DNA of 64,000 nucleotides from Acidobacteriota bacterium (GTDB taxonomy: Bacteria; Acidobacteriota; Thermoanaerobaculia; Gp7-AA8): positions 248,001 through 312,000 of the forward strand of contig JAFATB010000025.1 of the NCBI GenBank assembly GCA_019244185.1, in the 5' to 3' direction. The translations under genes and the position numbers were made by a program. Within the stretch, counting starts at the first letter, position 1. Each line of letters starts with the position of its first letter. The notes beneath the pieces are model-generated. The model was not told where the DNA came from and searched no databases. It worked only from the letters and a program-made list of their open reading frames with translations. Positions 10,721-17,094 of the stretch are shown piece by piece.

Positions 10721-11259
10721 GCGGACTCCACCAGCGCCTTCAGCCGCGCCAGCGCCGCCGACCAGAACTCCTTCTTCTCCGCGACCGCATCCTTGCTCGC
10801 CAGCTTCGCGTGCTCGACCGCGACGACGGAACGACCGCCGTCTTTGGTCGAGAAGTTGACGTCGACGTTCGTGTCGTCGCCCCACGTGATGCGCAGCGAC
10901 TTCACGTCCGATGCCTTGCGGACGGTCAGCTTCTCGCGCCCGAGCCAGCGCGCGCGGCGGCGGCCGTCCGTCCACGCCGCGTACACCTCGTCCACCGGCG
11001 CGGCGATGGTGCGGCTGACGTTCGCGACGTAGCCGCCCGCGGTCTGATGCACCTCGCGCAGTCCGCGCTCGCGCTCGTACGTCACCGTGACCATCTGCTG
11101 CCACCACGGCGTCGCGCCGTACTTGTCGCCGACGATGGCCACGATCTCCTGATGCGAGCGTTTCCGCGCGCCTTCTTTGTCGAGGATGCGCAGCCATTCG
11201 CTCCAGTCGCGTCCCGTAGCCTTGCGCACCGCGTCGTCGCCGATTGCTCTCATCGCCAT
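10717..11259 (-). CDS. SRPBCC/AHSA1-family protein with N-terminal DUF4287-like segment
   Basis: A 180-residue protein in two parts. The N-terminal helical part (SEWLRILDKEGARKRSHQEI, about 20-40) resembles DUF4287. The rest is an AHSA1/SRPBCC hydrophobic-pocket domain (VSRTIAAPVDEVYAAWTD near 80-97, then alternating strands and a C-terminal helix FWSAALARLKALVE). Such proteins bind small hydrophobic ligands; the ligand is unknown. The start could be ATG 11259 or 11253 (two residues later). It sits between dinB-like and glk genes, 10 bases after the former and overlapping the latter by 4 bases, in one operon. Confidence 0.8.
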   Translation of the reverse strand: MAMRAIGDDAVRKATGRDWSEWLRILDKEGARKRSHQEIVAIVGDKYGATPWWQQMVTVTYERERGLREVHQTAGGYVANVSRTIAAPVDEVYAAWTDGRRRARWLGREKLTVRKASDVKSLRITWGDDTNVDVNFSTKDGGRSVVAVEHAKLASKDAVAEKKEFWSAALARLKALVESA

Positions 11260-11269
11260 CGCTCACCTC

Positions 11270-11773
11270 TCACGCGAACGGATTTTCGTCCGCGCTCGTC
11301 CCGTAGATCGCCGGCACCGGCACGTCGAGGAGCCGCAGGTAAACCGAGAGTTGCCCGCGGTGATGATAGGAATGATTGAGGAGGATGTTGCGGACGACGC
11401 CGATCTTCGGGAACGTGCGCAGCACGGTGTCGCCGCGGCGCAGATGAAAGTCCTGCTTGAGCTCTTCGTCGGAGAGTCCGCGCAGGTACTCGGTCGCCGC
11501 CGCGAGGTTGTCGCGGAAGCGCTGCACGATCGCGGCGCTGCTGCCCGGATCTTCCGTCGACGGACGCGCGCTGCCCATGTCGAGGAAGCCGTCGCGGAGG
11601 CGCTTCTCGACGATCGACGGAATCGCGGCGATGTGCGATGCGAGGCGGCCGAGGGTCATCGAGCGCTCGTGCGGCGCCCAGCCGAGCTTGTCGTCGGGCA
11701 CGCGTTCGAGGATGCGGATCGTCGACGCCGCTTCCATGTCGAGCTCCGACAGAACGTAGTTGATGATGGCCAT
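11270..11773 (-). CDS. DinB/YfiT-family metal-dependent four-helix protein
   Basis: A 167-residue DinB-superfamily protein. The start ATG at 11773 has a clear Shine-Dalgarno (GGGAGGAA) 7 bases upstream; the frame extends further to 11818 but without ribosome site. Putative metal ligands are the His in RLASHIAAIP near residue 50 and the pair in LNHSYHHRGQ near 133-142, which form the three-His nickel/zinc site of the fold. Proteins of this family include thiol transferases using bacillithiol or mycothiol, and damage-induced proteins. The precise reaction is unknown. It is the first gene of the minus-strand run and divergent from the sigma factor gene, with only 38 bases between start codons. 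Confidence 0.85.
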   Translation of the reverse strand: MAIINYVLSELDMEAASTIRILERVPDDKLGWAPHERSMTLGRLASHIAAIPSIVEKRLRDGFLDMGSARPSTEDPGSSAAIVQRFRDNLAAATEYLRGLSDEELKQDFHLRRGDTVLRTFPKIGVVRNILLNHSYHHRGQLSVYLRLLDVPVPAIYGTSADENPFA

Positions 11774-11792
11774 GAAGTTCCTCCCGAAACGC

Positions 11793-11803
11793 GAATATAT
11801 ACT
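11793..11803. promoter_or_regulatory. AT-rich divergent promoter element
   Basis: GAATATATACT is the only AT-rich patch between the divergent DinB-like and sigma factor genes. It reads as a -10-like TATATA on the plus strand (ending 10 bases before ATG 11812, so the sigma mRNA would be almost leaderless) and as TATATT on the minus strand about 20 bases before the DinB start. No clear -35 box is seen. Confidence 0.4.
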
Positions 11804-11811
11804 TCTCGCAC

Positions 11812-12348
11812 ATGCCATCCGGGGGGGAGCCGCCCGCAGCGGAGCCGGCCGGCTCGGTTGCCGGCGTCGAAGACGCCTATAAAGCCCATTCGGCGCTGCT
11901 GCGCGACATCGCGGAGAAGAAGTTCAACATCCCGGCCGGCGACGCGGAGAGCGTCGTCAGCGAGGTGTTCACCGCGTATCTCGTGCGGCGCGATCAGGTG
12001 CGCGACGCGCGCAAGTGGCTGATCGGCGCGGTTTGCCATGCGAGCCGCGCGTACTGGCGCGTGGCCACGAAGACCGCGCCGCTGCCGTCGGATGTGGCCG
12101 AATACACCGATCCGCGGTCGGCAGGACTGGAAGGGCGCATCCTCGACCGCGTTACGATGGCCGCGGCGCTCAACCTGGTCGGCCCGAAGTGCCGGGAGAC
12201 CCTCCGCCTCTACTACGCCGAGGGCTACTCGGCCGCGGAAATCGCCGAACACTACGGCACCACGACCGGGTACGTCATGCAACTCCTCCACGCGTGCCGG
12301 AATCGCATGCGGAAGGCGTATGACGAGCTGCGGAAGGACAAGGGTTGA
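11812..12348 (+). CDS. RNA polymerase sigma-70 family factor, ECF-like
   Basis: A 178-residue sigma factor with only regions 2 and 4. Region 2 covers about residues 25-85 (ESVVSEVFTAYLVRR; KWLIGAVCHASRAYWR, the -10 binding helix). Region 4 covers about 115-172 (RETLRLYYAEGYSAAEIAEHYG then a recognition helix YVMQLLHACRNRMRKAYDEL). The linker is short, as in ECF factors. The stop codon overlaps the TTG start of the zinc-finger/TPR gene (TTGA), a classic sigma/anti-sigma arrangement. Target genes are unknown; the AT-rich patch just upstream may be its own promoter. Confidence 0.88.
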   Translation: MPSGGEPPAAEPAGSVAGVEDAYKAHSALLRDIAEKKFNIPAGDAESVVSEVFTAYLVRRDQVRDARKWLIGAVCHASRAYWRVATKTAPLPSDVAEYTDPRSAGLEGRILDRVTMAAALNLVGPKCRETLRLYYAEGYSAAEIAEHYGTTTGYVMQLLHACRNRMRKAYDELRKDKG

Positions 12349-13706
12349 CGCGGCATTACGACGAGTGGGTGCTGCAGGATTACCTGGACGATCCTGACAG
12401 CGTCGGAGACCGCGCGGAGCTGGAAGAGCATCTCGCCGGCTGCGCGGAATGCCGCGCCGTGCTCGACGAGCTGCGCGCGTTCGAAGCGGCGCTCGCGGGC
12501 GACGAGCTGTGGGAGCTCGCCGGCGATGCGCCGCCGCGCGAGGAAGAGACACCCGAGGCGCTGCGCGCGCTCGCCGATCTCTTCGAGCGCGAAGACCGCG
12601 AAGCCTCCGAGCTCCTCGGCACACTGCTCGCCAGTCCCGCCTCGTTCCGCCGCGCGAACATCACCTCGCAGCCGGCGATGCGCACGGCCGGCGTCGTGCG
12701 CCGCCTCTGCAGCGAGTCGCGCACGCTGCGCGAACGGCAGCCGATGCACGCGCTCGTCGTCGCCGACGCGGCGATCGCGATCGGCGATCAGCTCTCGCCG
12801 GAGCGCTATCCCTCCGCGCTCATCGACGAGCTGCGCGCCGCCGCGTGGCTCGAGCGCGCGAATGTTCTTCGCTACCTCGGCCGCTATCCCGAGGCGCTCG
12901 ACGCGCTCGACATCGCCGAACGCGGCTTCGCGCGGTCGCCGGTCGCGGCGTATTCACGCGCGCTCGTCGACTACGTGCGCGCGGTCGTCTTCGTCGAAAC
13001 GGAACGGCTCGATGAAGGACGCCGCCTCGCTCGCAACAGCGCGCGCGTGTTCCGCCAGTTCGGCGAGGACGAGCGCTTCATCCACGCGAAGATCGTCGAG
13101 GCGTCGGTGCTGTTCGATCAGCATCGCTACCGCGAGGCGCGCGATCTCTTTCTCTCGCTCGTGCGCGTGGCGACCGCCGTCGGTCAGGGCGCGACGCTGG
13201 CGCGGCTCTACCAGAACGTCGCCACGTGTCATCTGCGCCTCAACGAGCTCGACGCCGCCGACACGTACTTCGAGCGCGCGCTCTCGCTCTATCGCGCCCT
13301 CGGGCTCGAGACGGAACGCGTGCGGACGCAGTGGAGCGTCGGCTGCGTGCGCATCGCGCGCGGCGACATCGCGGTCGGCCTGGGGCAGTTGCGCGAGGCA
13401 AGGCGCGAGTTCGCCGAGCTCGGGCTGCGCAGCGACGCGGCGCTGGTGACGCTCGACCTCGCGGAGACGCTGCTCGCCACCGGCACGCGCCCCGCGATCG
13501 CCGAGGCGGCGGAGCTGTGCGGCGCGCTCGTCGAGAGCTTCACCGCCGTCGGCATGACCGGGCACGCGCTCACCGCGCTGGCGTTCCTGCGCGAGGCGTT
13601 CGCCGCCGGAACGGCCACGCCGGATCTCGTCCGGCACATCCGGCAGTACATCGAGAGCCTGCCCGATCAGCGCGACCTCCCCTTCCTTCCGCCACCCCGC
13701 CTATAA
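12345..13706 (+). CDS. ZAS-type zinc-finger anti-sigma-like protein with TPR repeats
   Basis: A 453-residue protein starting with TTG 12345, coupled to the sigma gene. Residues 29-36 hold H-x3-C-x2-C (HLAGCAEC), the zinc-associated anti-sigma motif. Unlike most ZAS anti-sigma factors it has no transmembrane helix. Residues ~120-430 are helical pairs of TPR type (YPEALDALDIAERGF, YREARDLFLSLVRVAT, ARLYQNVATCHLRLNELDAADTYFERALSLY). It therefore looks like a cytoplasmic anti-sigma or sigma partner with a protein-interaction sensor domain. The inhibitory role is inferred from the motif and gene order. The last 15 residues are Pro-rich with no further domain. Confidence 0.8.
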   Translation: MTRHYDEWVLQDYLDDPDSVGDRAELEEHLAGCAECRAVLDELRAFEAALAGDELWELAGDAPPREEETPEALRALADLFEREDREASELLGTLLASPASFRRANITSQPAMRTAGVVRRLCSESRTLRERQPMHALVVADAAIAIGDQLSPERYPSALIDELRAAAWLERANVLRYLGRYPEALDALDIAERGFARSPVAAYSRALVDYVRAVVFVETERLDEGRRLARNSARVFRQFGEDERFIHAKIVEASVLFDQHRYREARDLFLSLVRVATAVGQGATLARLYQNVATCHLRLNELDAADTYFERALSLYRALGLETERVRTQWSVGCVRIARGDIAVGLGQLREARREFAELGLRSDAALVTLDLAETLLATGTRPAIAEAAELCGALVESFTAVGMTGHALTALAFLREAFAAGTATPDLVRHIRQYIESLPDQRDLPFLPPPRL

Positions 13707-13783
13707 GGTTTTCCCGAGTCACGACACTCCCTTTTTGAGGGCCCTCCATCACAACGCCTTTCGGGGCGGAAGGAGGGGTGCGC

Positions 13784-13852
13784 GTGGATGTCGTTCTCAT
13801 TCTCGCCACGATGGTGGTGGTGTATCACCGTCTGTCCATCCCCGGGTCGTAA
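13784..13852 (+). CDS. Possible 22-residue hydrophobic peptide
   Basis: GTG 13784 follows AGGAGG with 7-base spacing, and the frame MDVVLILATMVVVYHRLSIPGS ends at TAA 13850-13852 (22 residues, shown here only as composition: Val/Leu/Ile-rich, one Tyr-His-Arg patch). A single short membrane-spanning peptide or leader is possible. The only support is the ribosome site and hydrophobicity; it could easily be chance. Confidence 0.2.
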   Translation: MDVVLILATMVVVYHRLSIPGS

Positions 13853-13871
13853 CCTTCCAGGCATGCAGTAA

Positions 13872-13969
13872 ACCCTCTCAACGAGGCGGGGAGAGGGTGC
13901 CGGGCTCCGGATGAAGGATCGCTTGAAGCCCATTCCTTCGACGACACTCACCCTTCATTCGGAGCCCGG
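13872..13969. repeat. Two consecutive stem-loops (8-bp and 18-bp arms)
   Basis: First stem: ACCCTCTC (13872-13879) pairs perfectly with GAGAGGGT (13891-13898) around an 11-base loop. Second stem: arms at 13900-13917 and 13952-13969 pair at 17 of 18 positions (CCGGGCTCCGGATGAAGG against its complement with one mismatch) around a 34-base loop. Together they form a compact double hairpin immediately before the GC palindrome copy. It may be a bidirectional terminator for the convergent flanking genes, a non-coding RNA or a mobile repeat. Confidence 0.6.
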
Positions 13970-13973
13970 ATCT

Positions 13974-14008
13974 TGCCGGCCCGGCCGGCAGCGCTGGTTG
14001 GCCCAGCC
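13974..14008 (-). repeat. Diverged partial copy of dispersed GC-rich palindromic element
   Basis: The core (13975-13996) matches 21 of 22 bases in the left arm of the inverted repeat at 16944-16982, sharing CGGCCGGCAGCGCTG exactly. The following GGCCCAGCC resembles the GGCATAGCC that follows that arm. Same family as the copies at 16944-17088 and 31135-31199. Confidence 0.5.
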
Positions 14009-14050
14009 TTCTTCCGGCTCGCTGCTTGACCGCACACCGTTCGCAGTCTT

Positions 14051-15268
14051 CTAGTTCGCTTCAGGATCCAACTTCACCTTGATCCAGCCCGCCTCGCGGC
14101 GGTCGAAGTGCTCGTACGCTTCGATCGCGCCGGTCATCGGCGTCTCCTGCGTGAGGATCACCGCCGGATCGATCGCGCCGGCCTGCACGAGCTCGATGAG
14201 CTCGGGGATGTATTTGCGGTGGTGGCAGTTGCCCATCTGCACGGTGAGGTTCTTGTTCATGGCCATGCCGATCGGGAACGTCTTCGCCGTCTCGGGATAG
14301 ACGCCGATGATCGAGAGCGTGCCCGCCTTCGCGAGCGACTCGACCGCCCACGACAGGACGAGCGACGGCGCATCGCCGGGATGCCACAGATCGCCGTCGG
14401 TATTCTGCTTCGGCGCGATCTCTTTCTGCTCTTCCTCGAACTTCTCTTTCTGCGGCGCGGTCGCTTTCGCGGCCGGTCCGTGATGCGGACGCACGGCGTC
14501 GACGCCGACGGCATCGATGGCGCGGTCGACGCCGATCTTTCCGGTGAGGCGCTTGAGCGTGAGCACGGGATGCTCTTCCTCGAAGTTGATCGCCTCCGCG
14601 CCGAGCTCGCGCGCCTTGTCGAGCCGCGACGGTATGCAGTCAACGGCGAGCACGCGTCCCGCGCCGAGAAGCCGCGCGCTGGCGATGGCGAACAGGCCGA
14701 CCGGGCCGCAGCCGAACACCCCGACCGTGTCGCCATCGCGGATCTCCGCGAGGTCCGCGCCCATGAAGCCGGTTGGAAAGATGTCGGAGAGCAGGATCGC
14801 GCGGTCGTCGTCGAGCGCATCGGGAAGCTTCACCAGTCCCACATGCGCGAACGGCACGCGCACTTTCTCGGCCTGCATGCCGTCGAAGCCGCCGCTCGTC
14901 TCCGGTCCGCCGAAGAACGCGGTGCCGGCCTCGCGTCCTTTCGGGTTGGCCTCGTCGCATTGCGCGAAGTAGCCGGCGCGGCAATACGCGCACGAGCCGC
15001 ATGCGATCGTCGACGGGATGACGACGCGGTCGCCGGGCCGCAGATTGCGCACGTCCTTGCCGACTTCCTCGACGATGCCGACGCCTTCATGGCCGAGGAT
15101 CGTGCCCTTCTTCATGCCCGGCATGGTGCCGCGGATCATGTGCAGGTCGGTGCCGCAGATCGCGCTCGCGGTCAGCCGCACGATCGCGTCCGTGGCCTCG
15201 CGAATCTTCGGCTCCTTCACCTCGTCGAGCCGGATGTCTCCAATTCCGTGAAAAACCACCGCCTTCAT
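14051..15268 (-). CDS. Zinc-dependent alcohol/formaldehyde dehydrogenase (MDR family)
   Basis: A 405-residue medium-chain NAD(P)-dependent dehydrogenase. Catalytic zinc ligands Cys38 (AICGTDLH) and His60-Glu61 (GHEGVG) are present. The structural zinc site is complete at Cys90, 93, 96 and 104. The Rossmann motif GCGPVG lies near residue 180. A charged insertion of about 40 residues (KEKFEEEQKEIAPKQNTDGD region) lies in the C-terminal half, as in glutathione-independent formaldehyde dehydrogenase relatives. ATG 15268 is chosen because AGGAGGAG precedes it; the frame runs on to 15325 without a site. Likely oxidises small alcohols or aldehydes in the cytoplasm; the substrate is inferred only at class level. 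Confidence 0.9.
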   Translation of the reverse strand: MKAVVFHGIGDIRLDEVKEPKIREATDAIVRLTASAICGTDLHMIRGTMPGMKKGTILGHEGVGIVEEVGKDVRNLRPGDRVVIPSTIACGSCAYCRAGYFAQCDEANPKGREAGTAFFGGPETSGGFDGMQAEKVRVPFAHVGLVKLPDALDDDRAILLSDIFPTGFMGADLAEIRDGDTVGVFGCGPVGLFAIASARLLGAGRVLAVDCIPSRLDKARELGAEAINFEEEHPVLTLKRLTGKIGVDRAIDAVGVDAVRPHHGPAAKATAPQKEKFEEEQKEIAPKQNTDGDLWHPGDAPSLVLSWAVESLAKAGTLSIIGVYPETAKTFPIGMAMNKNLTVQMGNCHHRKYIPELIELVQAGAIDPAVILTQETPMTGAIEAYEHFDRREAGWIKVKLDPEAN

Positions 15269-15346
15269 GGAACTCCTCCTCTTTTGCTGCTGGTGCAAAG
15301 GGGGTGCGCGCTTCCAGGAGGGCACGACGTCACCGCCGGCGCCGCT

Positions 15347-15808
15347 TCACTGACGGCGTGACGATGCGCGGTACGCGCGCGGGTACGCGAACCAGAGCAG
15401 GAGGAACAGCGCGAAGAGGACCGCGGCGACCGCGCCGCTCAGCGCGGAATCGTGCAGCACCATGTTCAGCACCAGAAAGACGTCGAGCGAGATGCCGCCC
15501 GCCAGCGCGACCATCGCCGAGAGGAGCAAACGCGACGCGGAGCTCAGGAACCGATCCGTTGCTTCCCGCGGCTCCGCCTGACGATGCAGCGCCGCGGGCG
15601 TCATGAGCAGCGCGATCGCCACGACGACCAGCACGATCGCGGACAGATGCAGTTCCTGCTCGCGCGGCGCGAGCCGTTCGAAGAAGCCATTGTTAAAGAC
15701 CGCGATCATCTGGAACCCGAACAGCGCCTGAATGCCCGGCAGCACCATGCGGCATTCATCGAGGAGGTCGCTGACCGCGTCGGAGAGTTTCAGCTCTTCC
15801 CGTTCCAT
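15347..15808 (-). CDS. DUF6328-like membrane protein
   Basis: A 153-residue protein with four hydrophobic segments (around 25-45, 55-75, 95-118, 122-145) and a conserved-looking N-terminus LSDAVSDLLDECRMVLPGIQALFGFQ. This pattern matches my recollection of the DUF6328 family. The function is unknown. ATG 15808 is chosen; an alternative start four codons upstream (15820) is possible and neither has a strong ribosome site. It follows the dehydrogenase start by 78 bases upstream on the same strand, so it may lead that transcript. Confidence 0.7.
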   Translation of the reverse strand: MEREELKLSDAVSDLLDECRMVLPGIQALFGFQMIAVFNNGFFERLAPREQELHLSAIVLVVVAIALLMTPAALHRQAEPREATDRFLSSASRLLLSAMVALAGGISLDVFLVLNMVLHDSALSGAVAAVLFALFLLLWFAYPRAYRASSRRQ

Positions 15809-15922
15809 ACGACGTCGCACGCGCGCAGTAGCAGAAATGCTGCCTTTTCCCTTGACTTAGCATGGGATACGGCGCAGATTTGCACATCGCGTAACCTTTG
15901 GTCGTCTCCTTAAGGTCTTCCC

Positions 15923-16339
15923 ATGGTGTCCACAGGCGAGGTTCTCATCGCCGATGACGATGCCGCCACGTGCAGCCTGCTCGCGGCCATCGTCCTGCGG
16001 CGCGGTCTCCGTCCCGTCGTCGTCACCGACGGACGGCGTGCCGTGACCCTGCTCTCCTCGCACGATTACACCGCCATCCTGCTCGACCTGCTCATGCCCG
16101 AAGTAAGCGGCGTCGAGGTCCTGGCGTGGCTCGCGTCGACCAAGCCAGAGGCGCTGCGCAATGTGATCGTGGTGACGGCCGCGCACGAAAGCGCGTGGGC
16201 CGCATGCCCCGAGATCGCGTTCATCCGCGGCCTCCACCGCAAGCCGTTCGATCTCGATCAGCTGATCGATGCGATCGACGCCTGCCGCGACGCGCAGGAA
16301 GAACGTCCCGGCGATCAGCAGCCGCGAAAATCACGCTGA
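15923..16339 (+). CDS. Stand-alone response regulator receiver domain
   Basis: A 138-residue CheY-like protein. The acidic pair is at ADDD (10-13), phospho-acceptor Asp55 (LLDLLMP), the switch Thr in VVVTAAH near 84 and the conserved Lys in HRKPFD near 107. There is no output domain; the C-terminus ends in a charged tail. Single-domain regulators act as phosphate shuttles or bind partner proteins. No kinase gene is adjacent, so the cognate sensor is unknown. ATG 15923 has only a weak AAGG upstream. A TTGACT box at 15852-15857 could be a -35, but no good -10 matches it. Confidence 0.88.
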   Translation: MVSTGEVLIADDDAATCSLLAAIVLRRGLRPVVVTDGRRAVTLLSSHDYTAILLDLLMPEVSGVEVLAWLASTKPEALRNVIVVTAAHESAWAACPEIAFIRGLHRKPFDLDQLIDAIDACRDAQEERPGDQQPRKSR

Positions 16340-16419
16340 CCGCCGGGACCCGGCAGGGACAGGCCGGCGCCGCACTGCAGGCGGCCCGGTGCCTCGAAGG
16401 AAACGCGCGACGCCGGCCG

Positions 16420-16438
16420 TTTTGCAGATCCTGCAAAA
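16420..16438. promoter_or_regulatory. Perfect inverted repeat, candidate operator of XRE regulator
   Basis: TTTTGCAG ATC CTGCAAAA: 8-bp perfect arms around a 3-base centre, 62 bases before the XRE gene start. It is AT-richer than anything nearby and the size and symmetry fit a dimeric HTH protein, so autoregulation of the gene at 16501 is plausible. A -10-like TATCAT at 16489-16494 lies 6 bases before the ATG, suggesting a leaderless mRNA. Confidence 0.5.
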
Positions 16439-16500
16439 TTCGTGCGCTCCATCCAAAACCCTGAACGGCGTTTTCGCTGAGGCTGGTCTATCATCCTTCG

Positions 16501-16932
16501 ATGGTCGGAGAGAAACTGCGTTCCATTCGGCTTGGACAGAAGCGCTCGCTCGCGGACGTCGCGGGCGAAGCGAACATCAGCGTGGCGACGCTGTCCCGCA
16601 TCGAGAACGACAAGCAAACGCTCGACATCGCGATGTTCCTGATGCTCGCGCGCGTCCTCGAAGTCCTCCCCCACGAGCTCCTCGGCGATCTCGGAGGAAA
16701 CGGCGACGGCGACGGCGTCGATCCACTCGTACGCAAGATCGCCGGCTTCGACGGCCACGCCCGTACCGCCCTCTGGCGCGCCCTCGCCGACGCCTCACGC
16801 CGCGCCCAAACCGATCGCCCCCGCCGCGCACGCCTCCGCGAGATCTCCGAATACGTCGAGGAACTCCTCGCCCAACTCGAGTTCGTCCGCGAAGAACTCG
16901 ACGCCGTGCGTCGCAGGTTGCGCGAACGTTGA
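16501..16932 (+). CDS. XRE-family HTH transcriptional regulator
   Basis: A 143-residue DNA-binding protein. Residues 3-58 form the HTH_3 domain: GEKLRSIRLGQKRSLADVAG, then the recognition part ANISVATLSRIENDKQT. The C-terminal half is helical and charged, with a coiled segment ending the protein (YVEELLAQLEFVREELDAVRRRL), probably for dimerisation. The palindrome at 16420-16438 is a likely binding site. ATG 16501 has no ribosome site; with a -10-like TATCAT 6 bases upstream it may be leaderless. Regulon unknown. It is convergent with the ClC gene across the 39-bp inverted repeat. Confidence 0.88.
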   Translation: MVGEKLRSIRLGQKRSLADVAGEANISVATLSRIENDKQTLDIAMFLMLARVLEVLPHELLGDLGGNGDGDGVDPLVRKIAGFDGHARTALWRALADASRRAQTDRPRRARLREISEYVEELLAQLEFVREELDAVRRRLRER

Positions 16933-16943
16933 GTTGACCGAAG

Positions 16944-17088
16944 GGCCTCCGGCGGGCCGGCACGGCCGGCAGCGCTGAGGGCATAGCCAGTACGCACGTG
17001 CGGCTGCAGTCAACGACGTTAACCGCGACCTCACGTGCGTCTAGGCTAGGCCCTCAGCGCTGCCGGCCGTGCCGGCCCGCCGGAGGCC
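16944..17088. repeat. Perfect 39-bp inverted repeat: two head-to-head copies of a dispersed palindromic element
   Basis: Arms at 16944-16982 and 17050-17088 are exact reverse complements over 39 bases. They begin GGCCTCCGGCGGGCC on the left and end in its complement on the right. A further 9 bases (TACGCACGTG side against CACGTGCGT) pair inside, leaving a loop of about 30 bases with GACGTTAAC. The left copy extended inward (to about 17007) matches the element at 31135-31199, so each arm is one copy. It fills the 162-base gap between convergent XRE and ClC genes and could act as a bidirectional terminator or be a non-autonomous mobile repeat. Confidence 0.85.
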
Positions 17089-17094
17089 TCTCGG

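Larger units (their letters stand above)
13707..14050. other. 344-base intergenic stretch with nested hairpins, no clear gene
   Basis: Lies between convergent genes (zinc-finger/TPR on plus, Zn dehydrogenase on minus). It contains a 10-base palindrome GAGGGCCCTC at 13737-13746, a possible 22-codon ORF at 13784, two stem-loops at 13872-13969 and a partial copy of the dispersed GC palindrome at 13974-14008. No tRNA-like fold, no T-rich terminator and no ORF with convincing composition was seen. It is by far the longest non-coding gap in the window and looks like a structured RNA or repeat region. Confidence 0.6.

Noticed and set aside
13788..13868. Short frame with three consecutive Trp codons, like a trp leader peptide
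   Set aside because: It follows a weakly spaced ribosome site and there is no plus-strand biosynthetic gene downstream to attenuate; the next gene is on the other strand.
13570..13951. Minus-strand frames over the end of the TPR gene and the gap
   Set aside because: Arg/Gly/His-rich and without ribosome site; overlaps a convincing plus-strand gene and structured DNA.
13707..14050. tRNA or other standard RNA gene in the largest gap
   Set aside because: No cloverleaf, CCA end or T-loop sequence could be found by eye; only the stem-loops described were seen.
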